NCBI RefSeq assembly: GCF_000722765.2
Contig: NZ_CP028415.1
Coordinates: 1,432,501-1,496,500 of the forward strand
Reading direction: 5' to 3'
DNA: 64,000 nucleotides
From: Streptococcus mitis
Lineage (GTDB): Bacteria > Bacillota > Bacilli > Lactobacillales > Streptococcaceae
This document shows, in pieces, positions 9,230-18,174 of this stretch (position 1 is the stretch's first letter; the number at the start of each line of letters is the position of its first letter). A program made the position numbers and the translations under genes. A model generated the notes under the pieces. That model had not been told where the DNA came from and did not search any database. It saw nothing but the letters and a program-made list of their open reading frames with translations.

Positions 9230-9426
9230 ATACTCAATGAAAATCAAAGAGCAAACTAGGAAGCTAGCCGTAAGCTGCTCAAAGTACAGCTTTGAGGTTG
9301 CAGATAAAACTGACGAAGTCAGCTCAAAACACTGTTTTGAGGTTGTAGATGGAACTGACGTTGTCAGTATCCTACACATACGGTAAGGCGACGCTGACGT
9401 GGTTTGAAGAGATTTTCGAAGAGTAT
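9230..9426 (-). repeat. BOX element (boxA, two boxB, boxC)
   Basis: The segment starts with the boxC end ATACTCAATGAAAATCAAAG and finishes with the boxA end TTCGAAGAGTAT. The internal AAGGCGACGCTGACGTGG is the well-known BOX core. Its length of 197 bp fits boxA (59) + 2 x boxB (45) + boxC (50). BOX elements are non-coding mobile repeats of S. pneumoniae and its close relatives. The boxA end overlaps the ldcB stop codon. Confidence 0.95.
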
Positions 9427-10142
9427 TAATCGACGTAATCTCCACCTTCAAATCCATAGTATTCTTCCAAACTGAGACCACTCTCAGCAATTTCTTTTGC
9501 TTCTTTTCCGACATAACGAAGGTGCCATTCTTCAGCCATATAGCCGGTTTCTTTTTCCTTACCTTTGAGATAACGGACAACAAAGCCATAATCAGCCGCA
9601 TGGTCCAAAAGCCACTGGGCTGCTTTCCCTTCAGTCACCAATTCTCCATTTGTGCTGATCACATCAAAGGCCAAGCCTGTCTGGTGTTCGCTATAGCCAG
9701 GTCGGGCAGAGTAACGGTCAGCTGCTGCCTTCCCATCTTGGTTGACATAATCTTGATAGAGCTTGGTCTGAGTCTCATAACTTCTAAAGCCACTGTAATG
9801 ATCACTAATCGGGAATCCTGCCTCTTGCATCGCTTTGATGAGTTTGAGCAACTCAGCCTTGGCTGTTGGATTTTCCCCTGGATTGTAGTCTTTTGACAAT
9901 GGATAGTGTTTATTGGCTACGATGATTTCATCGTATTTCCCTTGGATGCTGTAGTAGTCTCCTTTATTGACCACTTCTGCTTTTTTCTGGGCAGCACCTT
10001 GAGACTTACTTCCGACTGTTCCATCAGATTTAGCTGTTTGCTCTGTCTTAGCTGAGCCATCTTCATTTTTTGCTTTTTCTTGTGAACAAGCTGCTAGACT
10101 CAAGGCTAGCAAGGCTGTCAAGACAAGGTATCTTTTTTTCAT
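9426..10142 (-). CDS. ldcB: Lipoprotein LD-carboxypeptidase of the VanY/LdcB (DacB) family
   Basis: A 238-aa protein with a lipoprotein signal (LAAC, Cys19) and a low-complexity linker. A VanY-type peptidase domain spans about 75-235. Zinc ligands are visible in SEHQTGLAFD (His153, Asp160) and EEWHLRY (His207), with Glu204 as the likely general base. In pneumococcus the family member DacB trims stem tetrapeptides of peptidoglycan to tripeptides at the outer membrane face. It is the last gene of an operon with the M42 peptidase and the HIT protein, 2 bp after the HIT stop. Its TAA uses the first base of the adjoining BOX element, and no separate terminator was seen. Confidence 0.9.
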   Translation of the reverse strand: MKKRYLVLTALLALSLAACSQEKAKNEDGSAKTEQTAKSDGTVGSKSQGAAQKKAEVVNKGDYYSIQGKYDEIIVANKHYPLSKDYNPGENPTAKAELLKLIKAMQEAGFPISDHYSGFRSYETQTKLYQDYVNQDGKAAADRYSARPGYSEHQTGLAFDVISTNGELVTEGKAAQWLLDHAADYGFVVRYLKGKEKETGYMAEEWHLRYVGKEAKEIAESGLSLEEYYGFEGGDYVD

Positions 10143-10144
10143 TT

Positions 10145-10615
10145 CTACTCCTTTATTTCTAATAATTTATCTACTTCTGACGATAAACATTCGACTAATC
10201 TTTTAATCTCATCCGGTTTTACTTGGCAGGTTTCTGCTGTCATTTCTTCAAAGGGAACCCACCAGACTGGACCACGTCCCTTGAGACCGTGACCATTCAT
10301 ATCACCTCTTCGTCTAGGGAACAGATGCCAATGAAGATGGGCATCGCCATTTCCTAGCAGTTCGATATTCATTTTCTCAGCAGCAAAGGCCTTAGCAACC
10401 GCCTCTTGGACCACACTCATTTCCTCTAGAAAACGGAGTTTCGTTTCCTTCTCTAAATGATGCAATTCGGTAACGTGTTCCTTGGCTAGAAAGAGACTAT
10501 AGCCTGCAAAATACTGGTGGTCTCCAATCACAAGATAGCCTGTTTCCAACTCTTTGACAAAATAGGGATTTTCTCCCTTCTTGATGAGTTCAATTCTCTG
10601 GCAAATCAAACACAT
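10145..10615 (-). CDS. HIT-family nucleotide-binding protein
   Basis: A 156-aa cytoplasmic protein with the histidine triad HLHWH (93-97) followed by LFPRR. HIT proteins hydrolyse or transfer nucleotidyl groups through a nucleotidyl-histidine intermediate; the substrate here is unknown. The N-terminal CLICQRI segment is seen in Fhit/galT-like bacterial members. It starts 1 bp after the M42 peptidase stop, and its own stop overlaps the SD of ldcB, so the three genes are one transcript. Confidence 0.88.
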   Translation of the reverse strand: MCLICQRIELIKKGENPYFVKELETGYLVIGDHQYFAGYSLFLAKEHVTELHHLEKETKLRFLEEMSVVQEAVAKAFAAEKMNIELLGNGDAHLHWHLFPRRRGDMNGHGLKGRGPVWWVPFEEMTAETCQVKPDEIKRLVECLSSEVDKLLEIKE

Positions 10616-10616
10616 A

Positions 10617-11654
10617 TTAGTCTACCAATTCGCTCTTAAGATAAGCATCAACCATACGCTCTGTTGCGACCACCGAGTCAATATGAGTACGCTCATAAGA
10701 ATGGCTAGACTCGATACCAGCACCGAGAAGGGCATGTTTGACTTCTGCACCTGCAGACATAGCCGCTGAAGCGTCTGAACCATAAAATGGATAGATATCC
10801 AGCTTAAATGGAATATCTTGTTTTTTCGCCAAAGCCACCAAGTGTTGCCGGAAGTCATAGTGATAAGGTCCAGAAGCATCCTTGACACAGATAGACACTG
10901 TATATTCGTCTGTTTGCTGGTCATCTCCCATAGCTCCCATATCCACAGCCAGATATTCTACTACCTGAGCAGGAATATTAGAGTTAGCACCGTGTCCCAC
11001 TTCTTCAAAGACTGAAAAAGCAAAATGGGTTGTTACTGGCAATTCAATCTTCTCTTCTTTATAAATACGAAGGAGATTGAGCAAAATTGCTGCACTGACC
11101 TTATCGTCCAAATGACGAGACTTGATAAAACCTGTCTCTGTCACGACAGTTCGTGGGTCAAAACTGATAAAATCACCAACCTCAATCCCCAAGGCACGAG
11201 TTTCTTTTTCATTTGTTACTTTGACGTCCAAACGCACTTCCATATTGTCTTGCGTGCGTTCTGCAGTTCCTGCATCCTTGTAGACATGGCAAGAGGTCTG
11301 GTGGATAAGGATGGTTCCTGATACCTTTTGACCTGTGCTAGCTACATGAACGGTACAGTTTTCTCCTTCAATCATGTTCCAAGGGAAACCACCGATACGG
11401 TCCATTTTGAGACGGCCATCTGGTTTAACAGCACGGACAATGGCACCCAGCGTATCCACATGGGCAGTCACATAGCGATGCTCTTCATCACTTTGACCTT
11501 TGATGGTCACATTGACACCGCCCTTGGCTGTACGAACCGGCTGGTAACCAAAACCTTCTAGAGTCTTGACTAAATAGTCCGAAATCTCTCGAGTGAAGCC
11601 CGTTGGCGACGCAATGGCTGTCAGTTCTTTGATATATTCTACTGTTTGATTCAT
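10617..11654 (-). CDS. M42-family metallo-aminopeptidase
   Basis: A 345-aa protein with the di-metal ligands of the M42 family: AHVDTLG (His about 66), SRHLDDK (Asp), FEEVGHGAN (catalytic Glu pair), AVDMG and the terminal ESSHSYERTH. M42 enzymes are cytosolic tetrahedral aminopeptidases that degrade short peptides (glutamyl-aminopeptidase/PepA type in lactic acid bacteria); the exact specificity is not readable. It is the first gene of the peptidase-HIT-ldcB operon. The ATG is preceded by AGAGGTGAAG and by a TATAAT box at 11678-11683. Confidence 0.9.
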   Translation of the reverse strand: MNQTVEYIKELTAIASPTGFTREISDYLVKTLEGFGYQPVRTAKGGVNVTIKGQSDEEHRYVTAHVDTLGAIVRAVKPDGRLKMDRIGGFPWNMIEGENCTVHVASTGQKVSGTILIHQTSCHVYKDAGTAERTQDNMEVRLDVKVTNEKETRALGIEVGDFISFDPRTVVTETGFIKSRHLDDKVSAAILLNLLRIYKEEKIELPVTTHFAFSVFEEVGHGANSNIPAQVVEYLAVDMGAMGDDQQTDEYTVSICVKDASGPYHYDFRQHLVALAKKQDIPFKLDIYPFYGSDASAAMSAGAEVKHALLGAGIESSHSYERTHIDSVVATERMVDAYLKSELVD

Positions 11655-11677
11655 TTCTTCACCTCTTTTGCTACCTA

Positions 11678-11683
11678 TTATAA
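11678..11683 (-). promoter_or_regulatory. -10 box of the M42-HIT-ldcB operon
   Basis: A perfect TATAAT lies 24 bp before the start codon. The expected -35 position holds only T-rich sequence, so the promoter is weakly defined. Confidence 0.5.
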
Positions 11684-11700
11684 CACATTTATCATCGGAT

Positions 11701-11746
11701 AAAAAAAGAAAATCACTCCTGTAGACTTAGCTACAAAAGTGATTTT
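11701..11746 (-). terminator. Intrinsic terminator downstream of brnQ
   Basis: AAAATCACT and AGTGATTTT arms, with an inner GTAG/CTAC helix, are followed by CTTTTTTT on the minus strand. A BOX element separates it from brnQ, so the brnQ transcript should carry the whole BOX as a 3' UTR. Confidence 0.85.
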
Positions 11747-11851
11747 ATACTCAATGAAAATCAAAGAGCAAACTAGGAAACTAGCCGCAGGCTGTACTTG
11801 AGTACGACAAGGCGACGTTGACGCGGTTTGAATTTGATTTTCGAAGAGTAT
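11747..11851 (-). repeat. BOX element lacking boxB (boxA + boxC only)
   Basis: It carries the boxC end ATACTCAATGAAAATCAAAG and the boxA end TTCGAAGAGTAT, with AAGGCGACGTTGACGCGG between. At 105 bp it fits boxA plus boxC with no boxB. It ends 7 bp after the brnQ stop codon. Confidence 0.93.
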
Positions 11852-11857
11852 TAGCGA

Positions 11858-13183
11858 TTATTCCATTTCAAAAACATCGCTTTCTTGCTTGTTTGGTAGA
11901 ACCAATGAGAGCAAGATTCCGACAACTGCTGGCACCAACCATGGAAGAGATGCCTTTGCAAAAGGAAGAGCGTTGACAAGATTTGCAAGAAACTCAACCT
12001 TAAATGAGCTTCCTAATACGCTTGCAATGGCAATAGCTGTAACAACAGCAATTGTCAACTGCATACCTGGTTTTGAAAGGGCAACAAATTTGTTGACAAT
12101 GACAATCATAACGATGGCAATCGTGATTGGGTACAAGATAACCAATACTGGAATGGAGTACTTGATAATCGCATCAAGACCCAAATTGGCAATGGCAAAT
12201 CCAATCAAGGTAAAGGCTGTCGCATAAACCTTGTAGCTGATTTGTGGGAAGCGTTCATTAAAGAACTCAGCTGTAGACACAATCAAACCAACTGTTGTTG
12301 TGAAGCAGGTTACGGTAACCATAGCTGCAAGGAAGAGTTGAGCTGTTGAGCCAAAGATTTCTTGAGTCGCTTGTGACAAGATGTAAACACCTGGTGTTCC
12401 ACCCTTCATCGCTTCAGCTGGTACTGGGAAATGATTTCCAAGGAAACCTAAACCGATATAAAGGGCGCTGAAGGCAAGGGCAACAACGATACCAACAACC
12501 CAAATGGTTGAAATGTATTCTTTCTTACTTGAGAAACCAAGTTGTTTCAAGGTTTGAACCGCAATTACACTGAAAGCAACTGAGGCAAGGGCGTCCAAGG
12601 TATTGTAACCTTCTAGGAAACCTGTACCAAAGGCAGAAGCTTGATAAGCAGCTGAAGCAGCTTGAGGACTTGTTCCACCGTATTTGATAGCTCCTAGGAC
12701 AACCAAGATAACAATCAAAATCGCAAAGACTGGCGTTAAAATACGGCCGATACGGTCTAAAATTTTTGATGGATTGAGCGATATCAAATAGGCTGCTGCA
12801 AAATACAGAACTGTAAAGACAATCAAACCAAGACCTTTATTTGCATCCGACAAAAGGGGGCTAATCCCGACTTCATAAGCTGTTGTAGCTGTACGTGGGA
12901 TAGCAAAGAATGGACCGATTGACAAGTAAAGAACTGAGAGGTAAAGAGTCGCAAACCAAGGCGCTATCTTTGTTGAAATCTCGTAAATATATCCTTTAGG
13001 ATTTAGCGTTCCAATAATAAGAGTCAAGACGGCGATACCGACACCTGAAAAGACAAAACCTGCGATGGCAGGAAGAAAATGTTCTCCAGATAGAGCACCT
13101 AGAGAAGGCGGAAAAATCAAGTTCCCCGCACCAAAAAATATTCCAAACAGGAGTAAACCTGTTAAGGCACCTTTTTTAGCCAT
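11858..13183 (-). CDS. brnQ: Branched-chain amino acid:cation symporter
   Basis: A 441-aa integral membrane protein of the LIVCS family with about 12 hydrophobic segments and the family N-terminus GLLLFGIFFGAGNLIFPP. It imports leucine, isoleucine and valine with Na+ or H+. An upstream in-frame ATG at 13198 would add five residues, but it lies inside or before the SD (AAGGAG). The ATG at 13183 sits 6-7 bases after that SD and is chosen. It is monocistronic, followed by a BOX and a terminator. A partial CodY-like sequence lies near 13261-13300, too degenerate to claim. Confidence 0.92.
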   Translation of the reverse strand: MAKKGALTGLLLFGIFFGAGNLIFPPSLGALSGEHFLPAIAGFVFSGVGIAVLTLIIGTLNPKGYIYEISTKIAPWFATLYLSVLYLSIGPFFAIPRTATTAYEVGISPLLSDANKGLGLIVFTVLYFAAAYLISLNPSKILDRIGRILTPVFAILIVILVVLGAIKYGGTSPQAASAAYQASAFGTGFLEGYNTLDALASVAFSVIAVQTLKQLGFSSKKEYISTIWVVGIVVALAFSALYIGLGFLGNHFPVPAEAMKGGTPGVYILSQATQEIFGSTAQLFLAAMVTVTCFTTTVGLIVSTAEFFNERFPQISYKVYATAFTLIGFAIANLGLDAIIKYSIPVLVILYPITIAIVMIVIVNKFVALSKPGMQLTIAVVTAIAIASVLGSSFKVEFLANLVNALPFAKASLPWLVPAVVGILLSLVLPNKQESDVFEME

Positions 13184-13301
13184 GAAAATCTCCTTCATAT
13201 TTATAAAATACTGACCTAGTATATCATGAATAGGAGTATGAAAAAAGCTTCACGAAGTAAATATTGAATGTTTTCAAGATTCTTAAAAATAAGAATTATC
13301 T

Positions 13302-13341
13302 AAAAATAAAATCCTCCTACCAAGATCACACTAAGTAGGAG
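13302..13341 (-). terminator. Terminator of the UDG-rhodanese operon
   Basis: On the minus strand CTCCTAC (13341-13335) pairs with GTAGGAG (13320-13314), followed by a T-rich tract. It lies 14 bp after the rhodanese stop codon. Confidence 0.8.
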
Positions 13342-13354
13342 AAAATTCTACTGT

Positions 13355-13642
13355 TTACAGTTCTTCAAAAGCCATCATTCCACCTTGGACATTGATAACC
13401 TCATAACCTTGTTCTGATAAGAATTGGCAAGCACGCGCCGATCTCATTCCAGATTTACAAATAACATAATGTAACTGATCCTTGTCCAATTGATCATAAG
13501 TATCAGCTAATTGACTCAGAGGTAGATTCTGAGCACCTTCTAAATGAAGAGCTTCAAACTCCTCCACTTCTCTCACGTCCACTAGAGAAAGTTGGTCATT
13601 TTGGTAAAGCTGGTAAAATGCGTCAAAGGTTATTTCTTTCAT
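13355..13642 (-). CDS. Single-domain rhodanese-like protein
   Basis: A 95-aa protein with the fold residues LVDVREVEEFEALHL and the active-site loop CKSGMRS, whose Cys can carry a persulfide. Such small proteins act in sulfur transfer or cyanide detoxification; the acceptor here is unknown. The start codon overlaps the upstream uracil-DNA glycosylase stop (ATGA), so the two are translationally coupled. Confidence 0.88.
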   Translation of the reverse strand: MKEITFDAFYQLYQNDQLSLVDVREVEEFEALHLEGAQNLPLSQLADTYDQLDKDQLHYVICKSGMRSARACQFLSEQGYEVINVQGGMMAFEEL

Positions 13643-14229
13643 TCTTTTTCTCCTAAAATAGTTTTAATTCTTTTTTTCAAATCCGGCACCACTTCTGACT
13701 CAAACCAAGGATTTTTGGCCATCCAGATTTGATTTCGCGGCGAGGGGTGAACTAGTGGAAAATAGGTTGGCAAGTAGTTCTGGTAATGTTTTACCCGTTC
13801 TGTTACCTTGCCACTGATTTTCTCCTGCAAATAGTAGGCCTGGGCATATTGCCCAATTAAGAGGGTCAATTGAATATCTGGTAATTCTTGCAAGAGCTGA
13901 GGATGCCATTTTTCTGCAAAACCAGTTCTCGGTGGCAGGTCACCTGACTTGCCATGCCCTGGAAAGTAGAAATCCATAGGCAAAACAGCAAAATATCCTG
14001 AATTGTAAAAGGTATCTTCATCCACACCTAGCCAGTCTCTCAGGCGGTCACCACTCTTATCTTTCCAGTAAAGGCCTGCTTCTTGGGTTTTAAGTCCAGG
14101 TGCCTGACCGATGATATTGATGCGAGCAGTCTTTGGCGCTGCAAAGAGAGGCTCAATACCACGCTCTGTATAGCTGGCATTCTGTGGATCTAACATAATA
14201 GCCTGCTTGATTCTTTCAATTTGAGACAT
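13639..14229 (-). CDS. Uracil-DNA glycosylase superfamily protein
   Basis: A 196-aa protein with the two UDG-superfamily motifs: an active-site loop GQAPGLKTQEAG (41-52) and HPSPRN near the C-terminus. It lacks the classical family-1 Ung motif and resembles the Mug/family-4-like bacterial group. The likely role is removal of deaminated or mismatched bases from DNA; substrate range cannot be read. The SD GGAGGG directly follows the pepV terminator, and the gene overlaps the rhodanese gene by 4 nt. Confidence 0.8.
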   Translation of the reverse strand: MSQIERIKQAIMLDPQNASYTERGIEPLFAAPKTARINIIGQAPGLKTQEAGLYWKDKSGDRLRDWLGVDEDTFYNSGYFAVLPMDFYFPGHGKSGDLPPRTGFAEKWHPQLLQELPDIQLTLLIGQYAQAYYLQEKISGKVTERVKHYQNYLPTYFPLVHPSPRNQIWMAKNPWFESEVVPDLKKRIKTILGEKE

Positions 14230-14242
14230 CTACTTTCCCTCC

Positions 14243-14276
14243 AAAAAGAAGTCTAAGCATACAATCTCAGACTTCT
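14243..14276 (-). terminator. Hairpin terminator after pepV
   Basis: AGAAGTCT (14276-14269) pairs with AGACTTCT (14254-14247) on the minus strand, followed by five T. The short T-run and the adjoining SD of the next gene make partial read-through plausible. Confidence 0.65.
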
Positions 14277-14282
14277 ATCGTT

Positions 14283-15683
14283 TTATTTGATCAATTCATA
14301 AATAGCTTCGGCATAGATTGCTGCTGCTCGGAAGAGATCATCCAAGGCAATAAATTCATTGGCTTGGTGCATGGTGTCAATTGAGTCTGGGAACATGGCA
14401 CCATAGGCAACACCTCGTTCGAGCAAGCGACCAAAGGTTCCACCACCGATGACTTGCTCGTGACCTTTAAGTCCAGTTTGTTTTTCATAGACATTCAACA
14501 AGGTTTGGACAAGTGGATCTTCCATTGGCACATAGTGAGGCGTATGACCATGTTCAGAAAGGCTAACAGAAGCAACCGGCAAGTTTTCAAGGATTGACTT
14601 GATTTGTTCTGGACTTGTTCCTTTTGGATAGCGGATATTAAGGGCAATGGTATTATCAGCACTTGTTTCATCGAAGCGGAAGACGCCTGCATTCATAGAA
14701 AGGGCACCCATCTTTTCATCCACATGGGCAATCTGGAGATTTTCCCCCTCGTGGTCGTTCAAGAGAATCTTACCAGCGATGTCAAGGTAGTCTTTGGCTG
14801 GGCCAGCAAAGTCAAACTGGCTGAGGAAAAGAGCTAGGTAAGTCGCACCATTGACACCTGAAGCAGGCATAGCACCGTGGGCTGATTTACCAATGATGGT
14901 AACCTTGTACTGACCGTTTTCTTCTTGGAGTTCTCCTCTAAGTTTGTGTTCTGCAACAAAGGCATCTAGTTTAGCTTGCAAGTCAGCCAAATCACCTGAA
15001 ACGACTGCTGTTGCTGATTCTGGTACCATATTTTCACGTAAACCACCTGTAAAGCTGTGAAGACGGGCACCACCTGCATTTTCACCTGCAAAATGTAGGT
15101 ATTCTGTAATATTTCCTTTTTCACCGTTGATGATAGGGAATTCAGCATCAGGAGAGAAACCCAAGTCTGGTTTGGCAAGTCCTACGTGCTCAAAGTAGTA
15201 GTCCATGTCTGCCCAGCCTGATTCTTCATCAGTTCCGACGATGAAGCGAACTTTCTTAGAAGTTGGAAGGCCCAATTCTTTGATGATTTTCAAACCATAG
15301 TAACAAGCTGTTGTAGGACCCTTGTCGTCCGAAGCCCCACGCGCATAAAGGCGACCGTCTTTGATCGTTGGTGTGTAAGGGTCTGTGTCCCAACCGCTAC
15401 CAGCTGGAACCACATCCATATGGGCAAAGATTCCGAGAACTTCTTCTCCTTCACCAAACTCAAAATGTCCTGCATAGTTATCAACATTTTTAGTTGGGTA
15501 GCCATCACGGTCTGCGATTTCAAGGAATTTCTCCAAAGCTTTTACTGGACCAGGTCCAAATGGATGTTCAGCATCAACCTTGCTGTCATCACGTTCTGAG
15601 TTGATTTCCAAAAGGCTAAACAAATCAGCCAAGAGGTCTTCTTTACGTTTTTCTACTTCTGCTGTAAAATCAATTGCTGTCAT
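14283..15683 (-). CDS. pepV: Dipeptidase PepV (M20 family)
   Basis: A 466-aa cytosolic zinc dipeptidase. Metal-binding and catalytic motifs are visible as GIFAHMDVVPAG, GASDDKGP, the catalytic pair in GTDEESG, FSPDAEFP and the terminal SIDTMHQANE. The length matches PepV of lactic acid bacteria, which cleaves many unbranched dipeptides and is important for using peptides as nitrogen source. It sits 12 bp after the nitroreductase gene and is probably co-transcribed with it. Confidence 0.94.
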   Translation of the reverse strand: MTAIDFTAEVEKRKEDLLADLFSLLEINSERDDSKVDAEHPFGPGPVKALEKFLEIADRDGYPTKNVDNYAGHFEFGEGEEVLGIFAHMDVVPAGSGWDTDPYTPTIKDGRLYARGASDDKGPTTACYYGLKIIKELGLPTSKKVRFIVGTDEESGWADMDYYFEHVGLAKPDLGFSPDAEFPIINGEKGNITEYLHFAGENAGGARLHSFTGGLRENMVPESATAVVSGDLADLQAKLDAFVAEHKLRGELQEENGQYKVTIIGKSAHGAMPASGVNGATYLALFLSQFDFAGPAKDYLDIAGKILLNDHEGENLQIAHVDEKMGALSMNAGVFRFDETSADNTIALNIRYPKGTSPEQIKSILENLPVASVSLSEHGHTPHYVPMEDPLVQTLLNVYEKQTGLKGHEQVIGGGTFGRLLERGVAYGAMFPDSIDTMHQANEFIALDDLFRAAAIYAEAIYELIK

Positions 15684-15695
15684 ATTATCTTCCTT

Positions 15696-16301
15696 CTATC
15701 TTTTCTCGATGATTTCATCTACTGGCAAGCGGTAGCTTGGTTCCAATTTCTCGTCTGTGTAACCTACCGTAATCAAGAGTTCTGGGCGGAAACGGTCTTC
15801 AATGTCCAAAACTTCGTTGACTTTTGATTTATCAAATCCAAGAATAAGATTTGATCCGATTCCTTGGTCTGTAAGAGCGAGAATCAAGTTCATAGCAACC
15901 AAACCTGCATTGAGGGCTAGGTAGTCGCTGACTTGTTGTTCATTGTAGCGCGCAAATTCAGCTGGCAAATTTTTCATGAAGTATTGAAGTTGTTCTTCTG
16001 AGAAATTGTTAGCACCACCAACTCGGGCAATCTTACGAGCACGTTTGGCTAAGTCCGTATCTGTAAAGAGGGCAATGGTTACAGGTGCTGATGATACCTG
16101 TTCAAAGTTAGAACCGTAAGCCAACTTTGCCAATTCAGCATTTTTCTCACGAACAACCACAAATTTCCAAGGCTGGCTGTTGTGGGCACTTGGTGCCAAG
16201 GTTGCAATTTCGATAGCCGTTCGCACATCTTTTGGATCAACTGGCTTATCAGTGAAATGCTTAGTCGCATGACGTTTTTTATTTAATTCAAGAAATTTCA
16301 T
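15696..16301 (-). CDS. NAD(P)H-dependent nitroreductase family protein
   Basis: A 201-aa FMN-dependent nitroreductase-fold protein. Visible features are the N-terminal RHATKHF (flavin phosphate contact), APSAHNSQPWKFVVV and the GIGSNLILGFDK segment. Family members reduce nitro compounds, quinones or flavins using NAD(P)H; the physiological substrate is unknown. It is divergently transcribed from the binding-protein gene at 16473. Confidence 0.88.
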   Translation of the reverse strand: MKFLELNKKRHATKHFTDKPVDPKDVRTAIEIATLAPSAHNSQPWKFVVVREKNAELAKLAYGSNFEQVSSAPVTIALFTDTDLAKRARKIARVGGANNFSEEQLQYFMKNLPAEFARYNEQQVSDYLALNAGLVAMNLILALTDQGIGSNLILGFDKSKVNEVLDIEDRFRPELLITVGYTDEKLEPSYRLPVDEIIEKR

Positions 16302-16472
16302 AATCGATTTCCTTTTCTAATTCTACTGCTTCCATTCTACCATAATTTGAAAGAGCTTGCAGGGATTTTTCATGATTAAGATTTTTTATTACAGTCATAA
16401 AAAATATATATTGGTTCATGGGGAAAGTTTCTGATAAACTAGCAGATGACTTTACATTTGATTGGAGACATT

Positions 16473-17273
16473 ATGAAAAAATTTAGCCTATTACTAGCCA
16501 TCCTACCATTTTTAGTTGCCTGTGGAAATCAAACTACACCTAAAGAGACTAGCGCCCAAAAGACAATCGTCGTTGCTACAGCTGGCGATGTGCCACCATT
16601 TGACTACGAAGACAAGGGCAACCTGACAGGCTTCGACATCGAAGTTTTAAAAGCAGTGGATGAAAAACTCAGCGGTTACGAGATTCAATTCCAAAGAACT
16701 GCCTGGGAGAGTATCTTCCCAGGACTTGATTCTGGCCACTATCAGGCTGCGGCCAATAACTTGAGTTACACAAAAGAGCGCGCTGAAAAATACCTCTATT
16801 CGCTTCCCATTTCAAATAATCCCCTCGTCCTTGTCAGCAACAAGAAAAATCCTTTGACTTCTCTTGACCAAATCGCTGGAAAAACAACGCAAGAAGATAC
16901 CGGAACTTCAAACGCTCAATTCATCAATAACTGGAATCAAAAACACACTGATAATCCTGCTACTATCGATTTTTCTGGTGAAGATATCGGCAAACGAATC
17001 CTAGACCTTGCTAACGGAGAGTTTGATTTCCTAGTCTTTGACAAGGTATCCGTTCAAAAGATTATCAAGGACCGTGGCTTAGACCTTTCTGTGGTTGACT
17101 TGCCTTCTGCCGATAGCCCCAGCAACTATATCATTTTCTCAAGCGACCAGAAAGAGTTTAAAGAACAATTTGATAAAACACTCAAAGAACTCTACCAAGA
17201 CGGAACACTCGAAAAACTCAGCAATACCTATCTAGGTGGTTCTTATCTCCCAGATAAATCTCAGTTACAGTAA
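16473..17273 (+). CDS. Solitary amino-acid-binding lipoprotein (SBP family 3)
   Basis: A 266-aa protein. The ATG at 16473 follows TTGGAG and gives a clean lipoprotein signal with LVAC (Cys17); an in-frame ATG at 16446 would spoil it. The mature part has the family-3 pattern IVVATAGDVPPFDYEDKGNLTGFDIEV, an arginine-carboxylate site segment near AANNLSYTKERAEKY, and a GTSNAQF motif. It probably captures a polar or sulfur amino acid outside the membrane. No permease or ATPase gene is adjacent, so it must work with a transporter encoded elsewhere, possibly the operon at 25.9-28.8 kb. Confidence 0.88.
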   Translation: MKKFSLLLAILPFLVACGNQTTPKETSAQKTIVVATAGDVPPFDYEDKGNLTGFDIEVLKAVDEKLSGYEIQFQRTAWESIFPGLDSGHYQAAANNLSYTKERAEKYLYSLPISNNPLVLVSNKKNPLTSLDQIAGKTTQEDTGTSNAQFINNWNQKHTDNPATIDFSGEDIGKRILDLANGEFDFLVFDKVSVQKIIKDRGLDLSVVDLPSADSPSNYIIFSSDQKEFKEQFDKTLKELYQDGTLEKLSNTYLGGSYLPDKSQLQ

Positions 17274-17281
17274 AATATACT

Positions 17282-17312
17282 AAAAGCGATTGGCCCAGCC
17301 AATCGCTTTTTT
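17282..17312 (+). terminator. Terminator of the binding-lipoprotein gene
   Basis: AAAAGCGATTGG and CCAATCGCTTTT form a 12-bp stem with a 5-nt loop, followed by T residues. The symmetric A and T tracts allow it to act in both directions, which also suits the convergent phosphoesterase gene. Confidence 0.9.
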
Positions 17313-17340
17313 AGTTTACATTGGTTATTTTAGAAAACTC

Positions 17341-18174
17341 TTACAAAAAATCAAAAAAATTCTTCACATCTTCTACATACCCATGCTTTTCTATTAAACT
17401 TGCTAATAATTCCAGATTGTGCCCCTGATAGTTATCGTCACGACGCAGCTCTTCATACATTTCGATAAAGGGAAGCCCCTTGGACTTGGCCAATTCTAAC
17501 TCCGCTTCATAATCATAAGCGACTTTACGAAATTGGATATTTACCAATTCCCCATCTTCAATCTCTATCACGGCATACTGGGCACGGTGATTTTTTAACT
17601 TTTCCCAATTAAAATAGGGCATACCAATCGAACCTGGATTGATAATTTGTTGCCCTTGACTGCCATAACGAAGCAATTGCTTGTGAACATGACCATAGAC
17701 TGCCACGTCGGTTTCCGCATCTAGGAGTTGGTCAAATTTCTCTGTATCATTCTCAACTAGCAAGTCACCACCATAGTTCTTATTTGGCAAATTATGAGAA
17801 AGAGAAAAGCGCAGCCCCTCAACTTCTTTCTTTTCTAGCAAAGGTAAGCTTCGTAACCAGACAATCGTTGCAGGATCCATTCGCTCCATCAAAAACTGAG
17901 TCATTCGCATTGACTGGATTTCTTGTGGATCTCCCAAACCGTATTCACCATCCAAGGCCTCAAGGACACAATCATCCCAATTGCCTCGAACACTGGCTGT
18001 GATAGGAAGGTCCTTTAGCAGGGCGACCAAATCATTTGCACCTGGACCGGGAAGAAAAATATCTCCCAGAAGCCAGTATTCACTGACTCCTTGATTTTTA
18101 GCATCTGCAATCACTGCTTCTAGGGCAGTTGTATTGCCATGAATATCTGATAAAATTGCGATTTTATGTTTCAT
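17341..18174 (-). CDS. Calcineurin-like metallophosphoesterase
   Basis: A 277-aa protein with the full set of metallophosphoesterase motifs: ILSDIHGN (residues 6-13), [23 protein letters not shown] and INPGSIGMP. It resembles the YfcE/serine-threonine phosphatase-like bacterial group; the substrate is unknown. The ATG lies within the last codons of uvrC (11-nt overlap), so the two genes are translationally coupled. Confidence 0.87.
   Translation of the reverse strand: MKHKIAILSDIHGNTTALEAVIADAKNQGVSEYWLLGDIFLPGPGANDLVALLKDLPITASVRGNWDDCVLEALDGEYGLGDPQEIQSMRMTQFLMERMDPATIVWLRSLPLLEKKEVEGLRFSLSHNLPNKNYGGDLLVENDTEKFDQLLDAETDVAVYGHVHKQLLRYGSQGQQIINPGSIGMPYFNWEKLKNHRAQYAVIEIEDGELVNIQFRKVAYDYEAELELAKSKGLPFIEMYEELRRDDNYQGHNLELLASLIEKHGYVEDVKNFFDFL

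Noticed and set aside
13261..13300. CodY box upstream of brnQ
   Set aside because: The best match to the 15-bp consensus has four mismatches and an unclear position, too weak to report as a site.
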